A stretch of DNA of 7,994 nucleotides from Anaerolineae bacterium (GCA_030597485.1 JAUVRU010000064.1:1-7994); one strand, 5' to 3'. Counted from the stretch's first letter, positions 1 through 6,976 are shown. Made by a program: numbers and translations. The notes: generated by a model not told the origin, from the sequence alone.

Positions 1-1373
1 CGCCGCTGATGGTGGTGAAGGGCGACGGCTCTCTGGTCAGCGCTCAGGTAGCGCTGGAGCGTCCGGTGGAGACGATTCTCTCGGGACCGGCAGCCAGCGT
101 GGTGGGTGCCAGGTATCTGTCGGGCGAGGCCGATATGATGGTGATCGATATGGGCGGTACCACCACCGATATTGCCATGTTGCGCCACGGCCGGCCGGTG
201 TTGAACGCTGAGGGAGCGACTGTCGGCGGCTGGCGGACGATGGTGGAGGCAGTGGCAATACACACGTTCGGATTGGGTGGCGACAGCCAGGTGCAGCCGG
301 ATGAGGCGGAACCCGAAGGGCTGGTGGTGGGACCACGTCGGGTGGTGCCTCTCAGCTTGCTGGCCCACCAGTACCCGAAGGTCCTGACGAGTCTGCGCCG
401 GCAGGCGGCCAGGGAGAAGGCAGGCCCCTACGATGGCCAGTTCGCGGTGCGTCAGCGTCCGCTACACACGGCCAGGCGGGCACTCTCCTCTCTGGAAATG
501 GAGATATGGGATGCCCTGGAGGAGGGGCCGGTGGCGCTTTCGAGTCTGCTCTCTGACAGCAAGAGGGTCTACCTGTTGCGACAGGCACTCCCCCGGTTGG
601 TCGAGAGGGGATTCGTGGCCATAAGCACCTTCACGCCGACTGACGCAGCCCACGTGCTGGGCTTTCAACGGGATTGGTCGGCGGAGTCCGCGAAGCTGGG
701 CGCGGACCTGTGGTGCCGTCCGGGCAACGCTTCTGACAAGCGCTCGAATGGAGAGGTGGGGGACCTTTGTCAGCGAGTGGTGCGCCAGATCACGGTGCAG
801 GCGGGGCGGGCCGTCGTGGGAGTGGCGCTGACTGAAGCATATGGGGTGGATCTGAGCCAGGACTCTCCGCTGCGTCGCCTGTTCCTCGATCGGGCGTTGG
901 CAGGCAATGGACGACCCTCCGTGCTGGATGGCTCCCTCAGCTTACATCACTCGTTGGTGGCTATCGGAGCGCCAGTGGCAACCTACTACCCGGCGGTGGC
1001 CGAGCGACTGAATACTCGATTGCGCATCCCCCCACACGCGGCCGTCGCCAATGCCGTGGGGGCGGTGGCCGGTGGGGTCATGCAGACGGTGCGGGCGCTG
1101 ATCCGGCCACTCGGTCTCGATGACGAGATGTTCCGTGCTCATTTGCCCGCCGGCATCCGCGATTTTTCCGACCTGGAGGAAGCCGTGGCTTTCGCCACCA
1201 CAGAAGTCACGGGCCTGGCGGAGTCCCAGGCGCGGCAGGCAGGTGCCGCCGAGGTACAGGTGCAGACCGAACGCCGCGATGACGTCGTGTGCGTGAGAAA
1301 TCTGGACGTGTACCTGGGCACCGAGGTAGTTGCCACCGCTGCCGGACGGCCTCGGCTGGCGGATGGGGACTAG
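1..1373 (+). CDS. Hydantoinase/oxoprolinase-family protein, 3' part (5' end outside window)
   Basis: The reading frame is open from the left edge (first full codon at base 3, reading P-L before the ATG at base 9), so the N-terminal part is missing and that ATG is probably internal. Counting from it, the visible part has 454 residues. GPAASVVGA at about 26-34 and DMGGTTTDIA at about 47-56 are the glycine-rich and phosphate-binding signatures of the HyuA/OplA family, which has an ASKHA (actin-like) ATPase fold and couples ATP use to opening of cyclic amides such as hydantoins or 5-oxoproline. Near the C-terminus, IGAPVATYYPAVAERL and the following HAAVANAVGAVAGG segment resemble the closing ATPase lobe. 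About residues 155-225 look like a helical, winged-helix-like insert. The substrate cannot be read from the sequence. It converges on the repair cluster and is probably unrelated to it. The family call is firm, the reaction is not. Confidence 0.85.
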   Translation, partial: PLMVVKGDGSLVSAQVALERPVETILSGPAASVVGARYLSGEADMMVIDMGGTTTDIAMLRHGRPVLNAEGATVGGWRTMVEAVAIHTFGLGGDSQVQPDEAEPEGLVVGPRRVVPLSLLAHQYPKVLTSLRRQAAREKAGPYDGQFAVRQRPLHTARRALSSLEMEIWDALEEGPVALSSLLSDSKRVYLLRQALPRLVERGFVAISTFTPTDAAHVLGFQRDWSAESAKLGADLWCRPGNASDKRSNGEVGDLCQRVVRQITVQAGRAVVGVALTEAYGVDLSQDSPLRRLFLDRALAGNGRPSVLDGSLSLHHSLVAIGAPVATYYPAVAERLNTRLRIPPHAAVANAVGAVAGGVMQTVRALIRPLGLDDEMFRAHLPAGIRDFSDLEEAVAFATTEVTGLAESQARQAGAAEVQVQTERRDDVVCVRNLDVYLGTEVVATAAGRPRLADGD

Positions 1374-1472
1374 GGCTGTCAGCGATCAGCACTCAGCGGT
1401 CAGCCTGTAGTGTGAGCGTCTCGTGGAACGCCCAAGCGCCAGAACACCAACTCTTGCAGCCCGATGTCGAGA
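1374..1472. other. Convergent intergenic junction
   Basis: This 99-nt gap separates two genes that end facing each other. Its left third is the period-7 repeat listed separately. The rest holds only a weak potential hairpin near 1424-1441 (TGG and CGC pairing with GCG and CCA across a bulge), with no T-run. No convincing intrinsic terminator or gene is visible. Confidence 0.6.
1377..1404. repeat. Period-7 degenerate tandem repeat, four units
   Basis: Four consecutive 7-bp units fit the pattern NNTCAGC: TGTCAGC, GATCAGC, ACTCAGC and GGTCAGC. The run begins 3 nt after the stop codon of the hydantoinase-family gene. Short heptameric repeats of this kind occur dispersed between genes in some bacterial groups. 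The unit count and spacing are read directly; its origin or function is unknown. Confidence 0.75.
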
Positions 1473-3140
1473 TTACTTGAACAGACGGCTGCTGCCGCGC
1501 TTGGCCTCCCGGGGCAACGCCTGCTCTCGCTTGCGGTCGGCGATGGCCGTGTCTGAGAAGTGAGCCAGCCAGCGAGCGGGTGCGTCCGGGTCTTCCGCAC
1601 CGTGCGGCGTGATGCGTGGCCGTACCCGGCACATCAGCGGCGTGTTGACGGCCGCGCCGGACACGATGACTTGGCCCTTCGACAACGCCGGCAATTCATT
1701 GAGCAGATCGCGTCCCACCGATTCCACGCTCTCGGCGATACGCGCTTGGTCGATGGGGTTGACGATGCGCATGATGCATTGGGTCATACATTGCGACAGC
1801 ACGTCGCCATCCAGTTTCCCGGGGCGCTGGCTGATGAGGCCGACGGAGACGCCGAACTTGCGGCCCTCGGCCAGGATGGTCTTGAGGATCTGGGTGGTGA
1901 CCACGTCGGCATTGGCCGGCGCGTAGTTGTGGGCTTCCTCGATGAGGACGAAAGCAGGGTAGGGCAGGTAGGTTTCGTCCTGCTCACCCGCAAGGCCTTT
2001 CTCGGTATCCATCCGGGCCCGGTTCAACCGGCGAAGCAACGTGGCCACGATCACCTGCTGTTCGCGTTGATCGATCTCGTTGAGCTGAAGCACGGTGCAC
2101 AGCCCCGGCTGGAACAGATCGGCCAGCACCAGATTCTCGAAGTCGTGAAAGATCCTGGACTGTCCCAGGAGGGAGTTGACCCGCCAGATCAGTGCCCGAA
2201 TGGTGGGGTCTTCCTCCAACTCCAGGTCGGCATCAGGGTCGGTCGTGGGCTGGTCATCACCGACGGAACGCAGCATCACCATGAAATCGCCCAATGTCCA
2301 CTTGTCGCCGTGCTTGTGACGGGTGGCGTTGTAGGTCTGGCCCAGGTGGTAGTGCATCTTTTCGGAGAGATTGGGGAGCAGGTAGCGGAAGTCGCCCAGG
2401 TCCATGGATGAGATGCGCACCCGTATCTGATCGGGCCTGATGGTGCGCACAGTCGGCTGGTAGCCGTCGGCCTGGAAGGCCGTGTCTCCCATCATCTCCT
2501 GCAGAGTGCCATATTCGCCGTGGGGATCCACGATCAGGATGCTGGCCCGGTTGTGGGGTTTCATCAGCTCTTCTATGATGACGCTGGCCAGGTAACTCTT
2601 GCCGGCGCCGGTGCTGGCGATGATGGCCAGGTGAGTGCCGGTGAAACTGCGCACGTCCAGGGCCACCGGCACGGCGTCTGGTCCCCGGCTGAGGAGTGAG
2701 CCGATGTGGGCTGATCCGATCTGGCCCACCTGCTTCTTGGTGAGCACCTGTGCCAACATCTCGTCATCCGCGATGTAGATGGGACTGCCGGACTGGGGCG
2801 GCACCCGGGGGTTGATGAAGTCGCCCAGATCCGGCTGGTAGTAGCCCATCACCACCACGGTGATCTCGAACAGCTCGTGCTGCTGTTCGTGGAATCCCAG
2901 CATGCGGGCCACCTCGGCCGGGGGCACGCTGGGGTCGGCCATGAAGCTGTCTGGATAGAGGCGCAGCGGTATCCGGTCGGTGACACGGCCCAGGATCTGG
3001 CGTGCTTGCCCGCCAACCCCGGCCTCATAGTAGACGAACTCACCGTGCTTCACCCGGCGTTCGGCGTCGGGTGTCACGAATGTGTATTCGTGGGCCGACT
3101 CGCCCGGTCCCTTGGCAGTTCCGATGCACTTCTTGCTCAT
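1473..3140 (-). CDS. herA: HerA family hexameric DNA-pumping ATPase
   Basis: HerA is an FtsK/HerA-superfamily motor that forms a hexameric ring, moves double-stranded DNA and activates NurA during end resection. This copy has 555 residues, a usual length. An N-terminal HAS-barrel-like region lies at about 1-110 (GEFVYYEA, ILGRVTDR). Walker A is ASTGAGKS at 175-182 (K181), followed by the family motif IVDPHGEY near 203-210. Walker B is FVLIEEAHN at 397-405 with tandem acidic E401/E402, and ISQRP near 436-440 fits the sensor/arginine region. The ATG at 3140 is preferred over an in-frame ATG at 3152, because GGAGGA lies between the two, 4 nt before the 3140 ATG. It is the last gene of the minus-strand cluster and follows the 80-nt hairpin, which may adjust its expression. 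Some HerA homologues act in phage defence, but the NurA and Rad50 neighbours favour resection here. Confidence 0.93.
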   Translation of the reverse strand: MSKKCIGTAKGPGESAHEYTFVTPDAERRVKHGEFVYYEAGVGGQARQILGRVTDRIPLRLYPDSFMADPSVPPAEVARMLGFHEQQHELFEITVVVMGYYQPDLGDFINPRVPPQSGSPIYIADDEMLAQVLTKKQVGQIGSAHIGSLLSRGPDAVPVALDVRSFTGTHLAIIASTGAGKSYLASVIIEELMKPHNRASILIVDPHGEYGTLQEMMGDTAFQADGYQPTVRTIRPDQIRVRISSMDLGDFRYLLPNLSEKMHYHLGQTYNATRHKHGDKWTLGDFMVMLRSVGDDQPTTDPDADLELEEDPTIRALIWRVNSLLGQSRIFHDFENLVLADLFQPGLCTVLQLNEIDQREQQVIVATLLRRLNRARMDTEKGLAGEQDETYLPYPAFVLIEEAHNYAPANADVVTTQILKTILAEGRKFGVSVGLISQRPGKLDGDVLSQCMTQCIMRIVNPIDQARIAESVESVGRDLLNELPALSKGQVIVSGAAVNTPLMCRVRPRITPHGAEDPDAPARWLAHFSDTAIADRKREQALPREAKRGSSRLFK

Positions 3141-3144
3141 TGTT

Positions 3145-3150
3145 TCCTCC
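3145..3150 (-). promoter_or_regulatory. Ribosome binding site of herA
   Basis: GGAGGA on the minus strand, 4 nt before the ATG at 3140. It overlaps the first codons of the longer possible start at 3152 and so argues for the shorter protein. Confidence 0.8.
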
Positions 3151-3157
3151 ATACGAA

Positions 3158-3237
3158 GGGAAGCAGCGAGTCAGCGAATGAGCGAAGATGCGATATGCGC
3201 TCGTCCCGCTCGCCGATTCGCCGATTCGCTGTTTCCC
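3158..3237 (-). repeat. 80-nt imperfect inverted repeat (intercistronic hairpin) made of 8-bp units
   Basis: The arms at 3158-3185 and 3210-3237 are inverted copies of 28 bp, differing at five positions. In the minus-strand transcript two of those five become G-U pairs, leaving about 25 of 28 positions paired around a 24-nt loop. Each arm is built from roughly 8-bp steps with a GCGA core (for example AGCGAATC then GGCGAATC). The element starts directly after the TAG of the HAS-barrel gene and ends 7 nt before the herA ribosome site, so it fills nearly the whole gap. No U-run follows, so a plain intrinsic terminator is unlikely. It could be a dispersed REP/MITE-like repeat, an mRNA-stabilising hairpin or an expression-ratio element. 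Confidence 0.8.
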
Positions 3238-3825
3238 CTATCCCGCCGGGGTGACGGCCGCTTTCCAGGCTAGATTGCCGCGCAACACGGCCAACTGCTG
3301 CTCCTGCCCCGGGAAGAGGTCACCCAACCGGCTGACCACGTTGAGCAGCAGGTGTGGTATGAGCCGGTCGCCTTCTGCCAGCAGCAGGGGCGCGTAGGCC
3401 AGCGATGGCCCATCGGAAGACTGGTGGAAGAGACGCACCTCATTGGACGACAGTGTCTCCACCGCGGCGTTGACGGTGGCTGCCAGCAGCGGCACTCCCT
3501 GGTGCACCTGACCGGTGCTGGACACCTGGCCCACGGCTGCGATTCCCACCAGTGTGGCCTGCTCCCGCAGGTAATCGGGCGAGAACACCTCCAGGTCGGC
3601 GGCGGGCGACAGGCGGGGCCCCAGGTTGCCAAACTCGGGATTCATCAGGATGGTGCTGTAGATAAGCCCCACGAGATAGCCACTGTGGTTCGACAGGTCC
3701 ACCCGCACGAAGGTGCCGAAGGCATAGTCCTCGGCCGTGGGGCAGTCGTCGAACTCGCCAGGGTTGTCTACCTGGCAGACGTAGTCTACGTGGCTGTTTG
3801 ACTTGACGACCTTGCCAATTTGCAT
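3238..3825 (-). CDS. Small HAS-barrel-like protein, probable HerA partner
   Basis: This 195-residue protein has no ATPase motif, signal peptide or membrane segment. Its first ~80 residues (IGKVVKSNSHVDYVCQV, then YAFGTFVRV, then YLVGLIYSTIL) form a run of predicted beta strands resembling the HAS-barrel, the domain at the N-terminus of HerA and related ATP synthase subunits. The remainder (about 90-195) is helical with a GIAAVGQV turn and a leucine-rich segment near 146-170; I do not recognise it as a named domain. The ATG at 3825 has GGAGGA six nt upstream. The start lies 3 nt after the radical SAM stop, and herA follows, so co-expression is very likely. The next gene, HerA, already has its own HAS-barrel, so this is an additional subunit or adaptor rather than a split HerA. 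Function is inferred from domain resemblance and context. Confidence 0.72.
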   Translation of the reverse strand: MQIGKVVKSNSHVDYVCQVDNPGEFDDCPTAEDYAFGTFVRVDLSNHSGYLVGLIYSTILMNPEFGNLGPRLSPAADLEVFSPDYLREQATLVGIAAVGQVSSTGQVHQGVPLLAATVNAAVETLSSNEVRLFHQSSDGPSLAYAPLLLAEGDRLIPHLLLNVVSRLGDLFPGQEQQLAVLRGNLAWKAAVTPAG

Positions 3826-3828
3826 AGC

Positions 3829-4956
3829 CTATCCTCCATCATTCACAGTCAGCCAGTCGGCAATCGTGCCCGCCAGGCTTTTGCCGACCCCCGGCAGTTC
3901 TCGAAGGCCAGGTTCACCCCGGTTGTCGTAGGTCTGAGCAATACTCTCCTGCGATTCGTCCACGGCCCAGCCAGCCTTGCGATAGGCCCAGATGCGGTGG
4001 CTCTGGACACGCTCCAATTCCAGGTCATATGCCTTCAGGAACAGGCGCTCAGCAATGCGTTTGTTGATGGCCAGCGGCCCTGGGGCCACATAGCGCGGCA
4101 TTCGATCGCGCAGGCGGTGCCGGGCGCACAGGTCACGGACGGTCAGCCCCAGTTGGACACTGTAGGCAGGGGGTGAGCTGTAGGCTGGTTTGCCGTCCGC
4201 CTGCCAGTTGTAGTGTTTCCGCCACCGGTCCTCGATGGTCGGGTCCAAGTGGCGAGCGGCTTCCATGGTGCGCGCTGCTTGCACCCCTTCCATGGTCAGC
4301 CCTCCTGCCAGTATGAAGGTGCCGCCGTGCGCCTTGGTGGCGCCCACCACTTCCTCCAGGTGTCCTTGGTCATCACCGACGATGGGGATAACTGGCATCA
4401 GGGCGGTTCCCACCAGGATATCCGCCTTCGCCAGCCTTTCCATTGCCTGCAAGCGTCGCCCCACGCCGGGGCTGCGCGGCTCAAAGGCCCTCTTGAGGGC
4501 AGGGTCCAGGCTGCTGATGCTGAAAACCACGCCCACCCAGGCACTGCGGTTAATCTCCGTGAGCAGGTCCAGGTCGCGAATGAGCAAGGGGGAGCGCTCC
4601 ACGATGAACAGCGGAAAGGCGAGGTCGCGCACCACCTCCAGCATCCCCCGCGACAGCCGGTAGCGGTCCTCAGCCGGCTGCTGCCAATCACCACAGGTGA
4701 TCACGTCGGGGGCAAGCCGGGCCAGCTCCTTTCGCAGCAGCTCGGCGGCGTTCGTCTTCACCCCGATCTGCGTGTCAAACGTGTCCGGGTCACGTCGTCC
4801 CAGGTAGCGGCCGCCCCGTGCATAACAGAACTCGCACCCGCTGCGGCAGCCCACGTAGGGGTGGGCGCTGTATTTGTCCCAGAACCAGCCGCCATCCACG
4901 TGCTTGTGGACGTTCACGACCTTGCGAGCCTGGTATTCCTGGAACTCCAGTTTCAT
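3829..4956 (-). CDS. Radical SAM protein (spore-photoproduct-lyase-like) with C-terminal helix-hairpin-helix domain
   Basis: This 375-residue protein carries the canonical Cx3Cx2C motif, CRSGCEFCYARG, with C37, C41 and C44 as ligands of the 4Fe-4S cluster that cleaves S-adenosylmethionine. The surrounding sequence (HPYVGC before the motif, TCGDWQQPAE near 87-96, IVERSP near 118-123, VVFSISS near 143-149) matches the SplB-like/Rv2578c-type radical SAM group. The C-terminal ~55 residues (about 318-372) contain WAYRKAGWAV and LRELPGVGKSLAG, which strongly resemble the helix-hairpin-helix domain at the N-terminus of family X DNA polymerases, a DNA-binding fold. The frame stays open further upstream to 5292, but that part overlaps the AlkD-like gene. 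The ATG at 4956 has GGAGAGGA six nt upstream and overlaps the previous stop as ATGA, so it is the start. DNA lesion or base chemistry is a reasonable inference; the substrate is unknown. Confidence 0.85.
   Translation of the reverse strand: MKLEFQEYQARKVVNVHKHVDGGWFWDKYSAHPYVGCRSGCEFCYARGGRYLGRRDPDTFDTQIGVKTNAAELLRKELARLAPDVITCGDWQQPAEDRYRLSRGMLEVVRDLAFPLFIVERSPLLIRDLDLLTEINRSAWVGVVFSISSLDPALKRAFEPRSPGVGRRLQAMERLAKADILVGTALMPVIPIVGDDQGHLEEVVGATKAHGGTFILAGGLTMEGVQAARTMEAARHLDPTIEDRWRKHYNWQADGKPAYSSPPAYSVQLGLTVRDLCARHRLRDRMPRYVAPGPLAINKRIAERLFLKAYDLELERVQSHRIWAYRKAGWAVDESQESIAQTYDNRGEPGLRELPGVGKSLAGTIADWLTVNDGG
3832..3837 (-). promoter_or_regulatory. Ribosome binding site of the HAS-barrel gene, inside the end of the radical SAM gene
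   Basis: GGAGGA on the minus strand, 6 nt before the ATG at 3825. The same bases encode the final Gly-Gly of the upstream protein, directly before its TAG. Ribosomes finishing the radical SAM gene therefore stop on this site, which points to translational coupling. Confidence 0.8.
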
Positions 4957-5687
4957 CGCGGTTCCTCTCCGGCGGCTCGGGCTCGTTGCTCGTCCGAGAG
5001 AAAGGTGAGGGCCTTGCGCAGCATCAGTTTTCGATGTCGGCGCCGGCCAGGGACAACCTGTTGTGCCAGCCAATCGGCGACCAGCTCCGGATAGTTTCCG
5101 CCCAGCGTCTTGAGTCCCCAACCGATGCCCTTGACGGCGTCTATATCCCATTCCCAGAACATTGGCTCCAGAAGGGCCAACAGCGCTTGGGCACGGGTGG
5201 TCAACTCCACCGCGCCCCGGGAGCGCTTCGCCCAGAAGTGAACGGCAACACCGACCGCGCGGCGCACCCAACGGCTGGCATCCTCGCGCCACGGGCTCAG
5301 CAGAGCCAGGGCGGGGTCAAAATCGCTCACCAACGCCGGCCCCGGAACCCGCTCCCCCAGAATATCGGCGCCGTACCACACGTCGGCCGCGACTACATAG
5401 TCCCGGCAGCGGCCGAATGCGCCGGCCAGATCCCGGTCCATCTGCTTGCCCAGGGCGGTGCCGATGACGACCCAACCCCCTTCGGTCTTGTGGGAAGCCA
5501 CGCGTTCCAGAAATGCGTTCACTTCTCTCAGCGGCCCGGCGCCGACGGCTTCGCCAATGAGCCCCAGCTGGCGGAACGGGGTGCGCTGGGCCAGAACCGG
5601 AGCCAGCAGGGCGTAGGCTTCGGCCATTTGCCCTGCCTGAACGAGCGCGCCCACGCGTTGTCCCAGCTCTCTGTGTTTCTGGCTCAT
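4953..5687 (-). CDS. AlkD-like DNA alkylation repair protein (HEAT-repeat DNA glycosylase family)
   Basis: The protein has 244 residues, close to the 237 of Bacillus cereus AlkD. Members of this family are all-helical HEAT-like solenoids that wrap DNA, and AlkD excises bulky or positively charged alkylated bases such as N3- and N7-alkylpurines. Visible family features are DVWYGADILG near 102-111, RWVRRAVGVAVHFWAKR at 139-155 and IGWGLKTLG near 188-196. By motif and spacing, W104, D108 and W190 correspond to AlkD W109, D113 and W187, so activity is plausible. A GGATGAGG-type ribosome site precedes the ATG at 5687. The gene is separated from nurA by 77 nt and its stop overlaps the radical SAM start as ATGA. 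Many AlkD relatives have diverged and their substrates are not known, so the glycosylase role is inferred. Confidence 0.82.
   Translation of the reverse strand: MSQKHRELGQRVGALVQAGQMAEAYALLAPVLAQRTPFRQLGLIGEAVGAGPLREVNAFLERVASHKTEGGWVVIGTALGKQMDRDLAGAFGRCRDYVVAADVWYGADILGERVPGPALVSDFDPALALLSPWREDASRWVRRAVGVAVHFWAKRSRGAVELTTRAQALLALLEPMFWEWDIDAVKGIGWGLKTLGGNYPELVADWLAQQVVPGRRRHRKLMLRKALTFLSDEQRARAAGEEPR
4963..4970 (-). promoter_or_regulatory. Ribosome binding site of the radical SAM gene, inside the AlkD-like gene
   Basis: GGAGAGGA on the minus strand, 6 nt before the ATG at 4956. It lies within the last codons of the AlkD-like gene. With the ATGA stop/start overlap it indicates that the two proteins are made together, and it fixes the start against the much longer open frame. 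Confidence 0.75.
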
Positions 5688-5705
5688 CCCTCATCCTTTC
5701 TCAAA

Positions 5706-5757
5706 CGCCGTCCCGGGGCGCTGCGTCTCCATGGGGGTGGGCCTGGCCGAGACGGCG
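5706..5757 (-). promoter_or_regulatory. Alternative inverted-repeat pairings in the nurA to AlkD-like gap
   Basis: In the minus-strand transcript CGCCGTCTC (5757-5749) can pair through CGCCGTC with GACGGCG (5712-5706), or through CGTCTC with GAGACG (5729-5724). Both pairings are perfect but use overlapping bases, so only one can form at a time. The distal arm ends about 10 nt before the ribosome site of the AlkD-like gene. No U-run follows and no -10/-35 pair was found. Short GC-rich inverted repeats can arise by chance. Confidence 0.3.
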
Positions 5758-5764
5758 GTCTCTC

Positions 5765-6976
5765 TCATCGGCGCATCTGCTTGCTCCGTGCCTTGCGAGA
5801 GTAGCGTATAGACATCCCTTCCTTCTCCGCAAACTGCTGGAATGTGGCGTAGAACCGCTTCCGGTCTTCCATCTTGATGACAGCCACCGCGTCAGCGGTT
5901 TCTAGGGCGTAGGGGTAGCCATTGCCGACCACGCATTCAGCCCGGATTAGGTCAAGGACACGGGCCAACCGATCCTCATCTTCTGCTATCCAGCAGGGGA
6001 GCTCGATGCGTGCTGGTTGACCCTCAGTCGTGGTCTTGAGGTAGGTGAAACAGATCCGGTGTGCCAGCGGCCCGTAGAGAGGCAACACGTGGTCGTCGCG
6101 AGCGCATTGGTAGACCTGGCACCGATCTCCCCACTGCATGTGAAGCCGCAGCAAGCCGCCGTCGCTGAGGTGGGATGGGAAGGGCAGCCCAAAGACGATG
6201 GAGAGCATGGTTATCAGGTCACGCGCGTAGCTGGTGTCCACGTAGCCCACCAGTGGTACCCGGCTCTCCTCTGAGGTGCGTATCATAGCGGTGACGGCTG
6301 CCACATACTGCTGGCGCAGCTCGGGCCTCATGTGCTCAGCGAAAGAGACGACCAGGGAACCGTCGAAGAAGCATAGGGGTGTTGGATGGGTATCAGCGTG
6401 TGCTTCCATATAGTCCACCATGGTCTGGCACTCCAGTTCAAACCGGCGTACGTTCACCTGAGCATCAGGGAACGGGCTGACGGTGGTCTGACCGCTCTGC
6501 GAGGCGGGGGCATCGGGTTGACCCGCCAATTCATCCGGCGCCAGCACCTCGAATGTGATCTCCTTGACATATTGGCCGCCTCGGGCGTGTGGGTTCTCAA
6601 ACCACCCCACCTGCACTGCCCCAACCGGCACTGAGAGATCGCGCGATGGCGGGATCTGGGATCCGTCCACGGCAAAGGTGGGATGATCGAGCAACACGTC
6701 CCGGGCCCAGGCCCGGGCTGGCTCATGGGTGGCCCACCGCTCGCCGAAACTGATCACGACATCACGTAGCCGATCCTGTTCCCCGGTGGGGCGGGCGCCG
6801 GGCCAGTCTGTGTCCACCTGTGTCAGACGCCCCTCGATCTCGCTCTGGCTCAAGGAGGGCAGGCCTCGCAACGCTTCTTGGTAACGATTCAACCTGTCGC
6901 CTAAGGCCACCTGATAGCCAGCAAAGCGATCCTTCTTGGCCTCCAGGGCGGCAATCACTCGACTGCGAACCAACAT
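5765..6976 (-). CDS. nurA: NurA-family 5'-3' nuclease, partner of HerA
   Basis: NurA is a manganese-dependent dimeric nuclease that docks on the HerA ring and degrades DNA strands as HerA feeds them. This copy has 403 residues. The hallmark first motif FAVDGSQ lies at about 101-107 (D104). An acidic pair in RRFELE lies near 177-182, FFDGSLV near 203-209 carries D205, and GYVDTSYARDL near 244-254 is another conserved block. The C-terminal GNGYPYALETADAVAVI region (about 351-367) corresponds to the last family motif; it has acidic residues where I recall archaeal members having a histidine. The ATG at 6976 with GAGGTGA four nt upstream is preferred over an in-frame TTG at 7000. It lies 33 nt after the Rad50-like gene and upstream of herA in the same cluster, which supports a resection role. 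Confidence 0.9.
   Translation of the reverse strand: MLVRSRVIAALEAKKDRFAGYQVALGDRLNRYQEALRGLPSLSQSEIEGRLTQVDTDWPGARPTGEQDRLRDVVISFGERWATHEPARAWARDVLLDHPTFAVDGSQIPPSRDLSVPVGAVQVGWFENPHARGGQYVKEITFEVLAPDELAGQPDAPASQSGQTTVSPFPDAQVNVRRFELECQTMVDYMEAHADTHPTPLCFFDGSLVVSFAEHMRPELRQQYVAAVTAMIRTSEESRVPLVGYVDTSYARDLITMLSIVFGLPFPSHLSDGGLLRLHMQWGDRCQVYQCARDDHVLPLYGPLAHRICFTYLKTTTEGQPARIELPCWIAEDEDRLARVLDLIRAECVVGNGYPYALETADAVAVIKMEDRKRFYATFQQFAEKEGMSIRYSRKARSKQMRR

Noticed and set aside
1424..1441. Possible terminator hairpin between the convergent genes
   Set aside because: Only two 3-bp stems across a bulge and no T-run on either strand.
1560..2411. 283-codon plus-strand open frame opposite herA
   Set aside because: It lies wholly antisense to clear HerA motifs, has a composition typical of a GC-rich shadow frame and shows no recognisable domain.
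3158..3237. CRISPR-like or intrinsic terminator reading of the period-8 element
   Set aside because: There are no spacers between regular repeats, and no U-run follows the hairpin.
4213..5094. 293-codon plus-strand open frame opposite the radical SAM gene
   Set aside because: Antisense to the cluster-binding motif and the conserved body of the radical SAM protein; no domain and no ribosome site of note.
4957..5292. N-terminal extension of the radical SAM frame, open to 5292 (112 extra residues)
   Set aside because: It overlaps the AlkD-like gene in another frame, is arginine- and glycine-rich with no family resemblance, and the ATG at 4956 has a good ribosome site and an ATGA overlap.
4818..5804. 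328-codon plus-strand open frame opposite the AlkD-like gene
   Set aside because: It spans two real genes and a gap on the other strand, is low in recognisable structure and is explained by high GC content.
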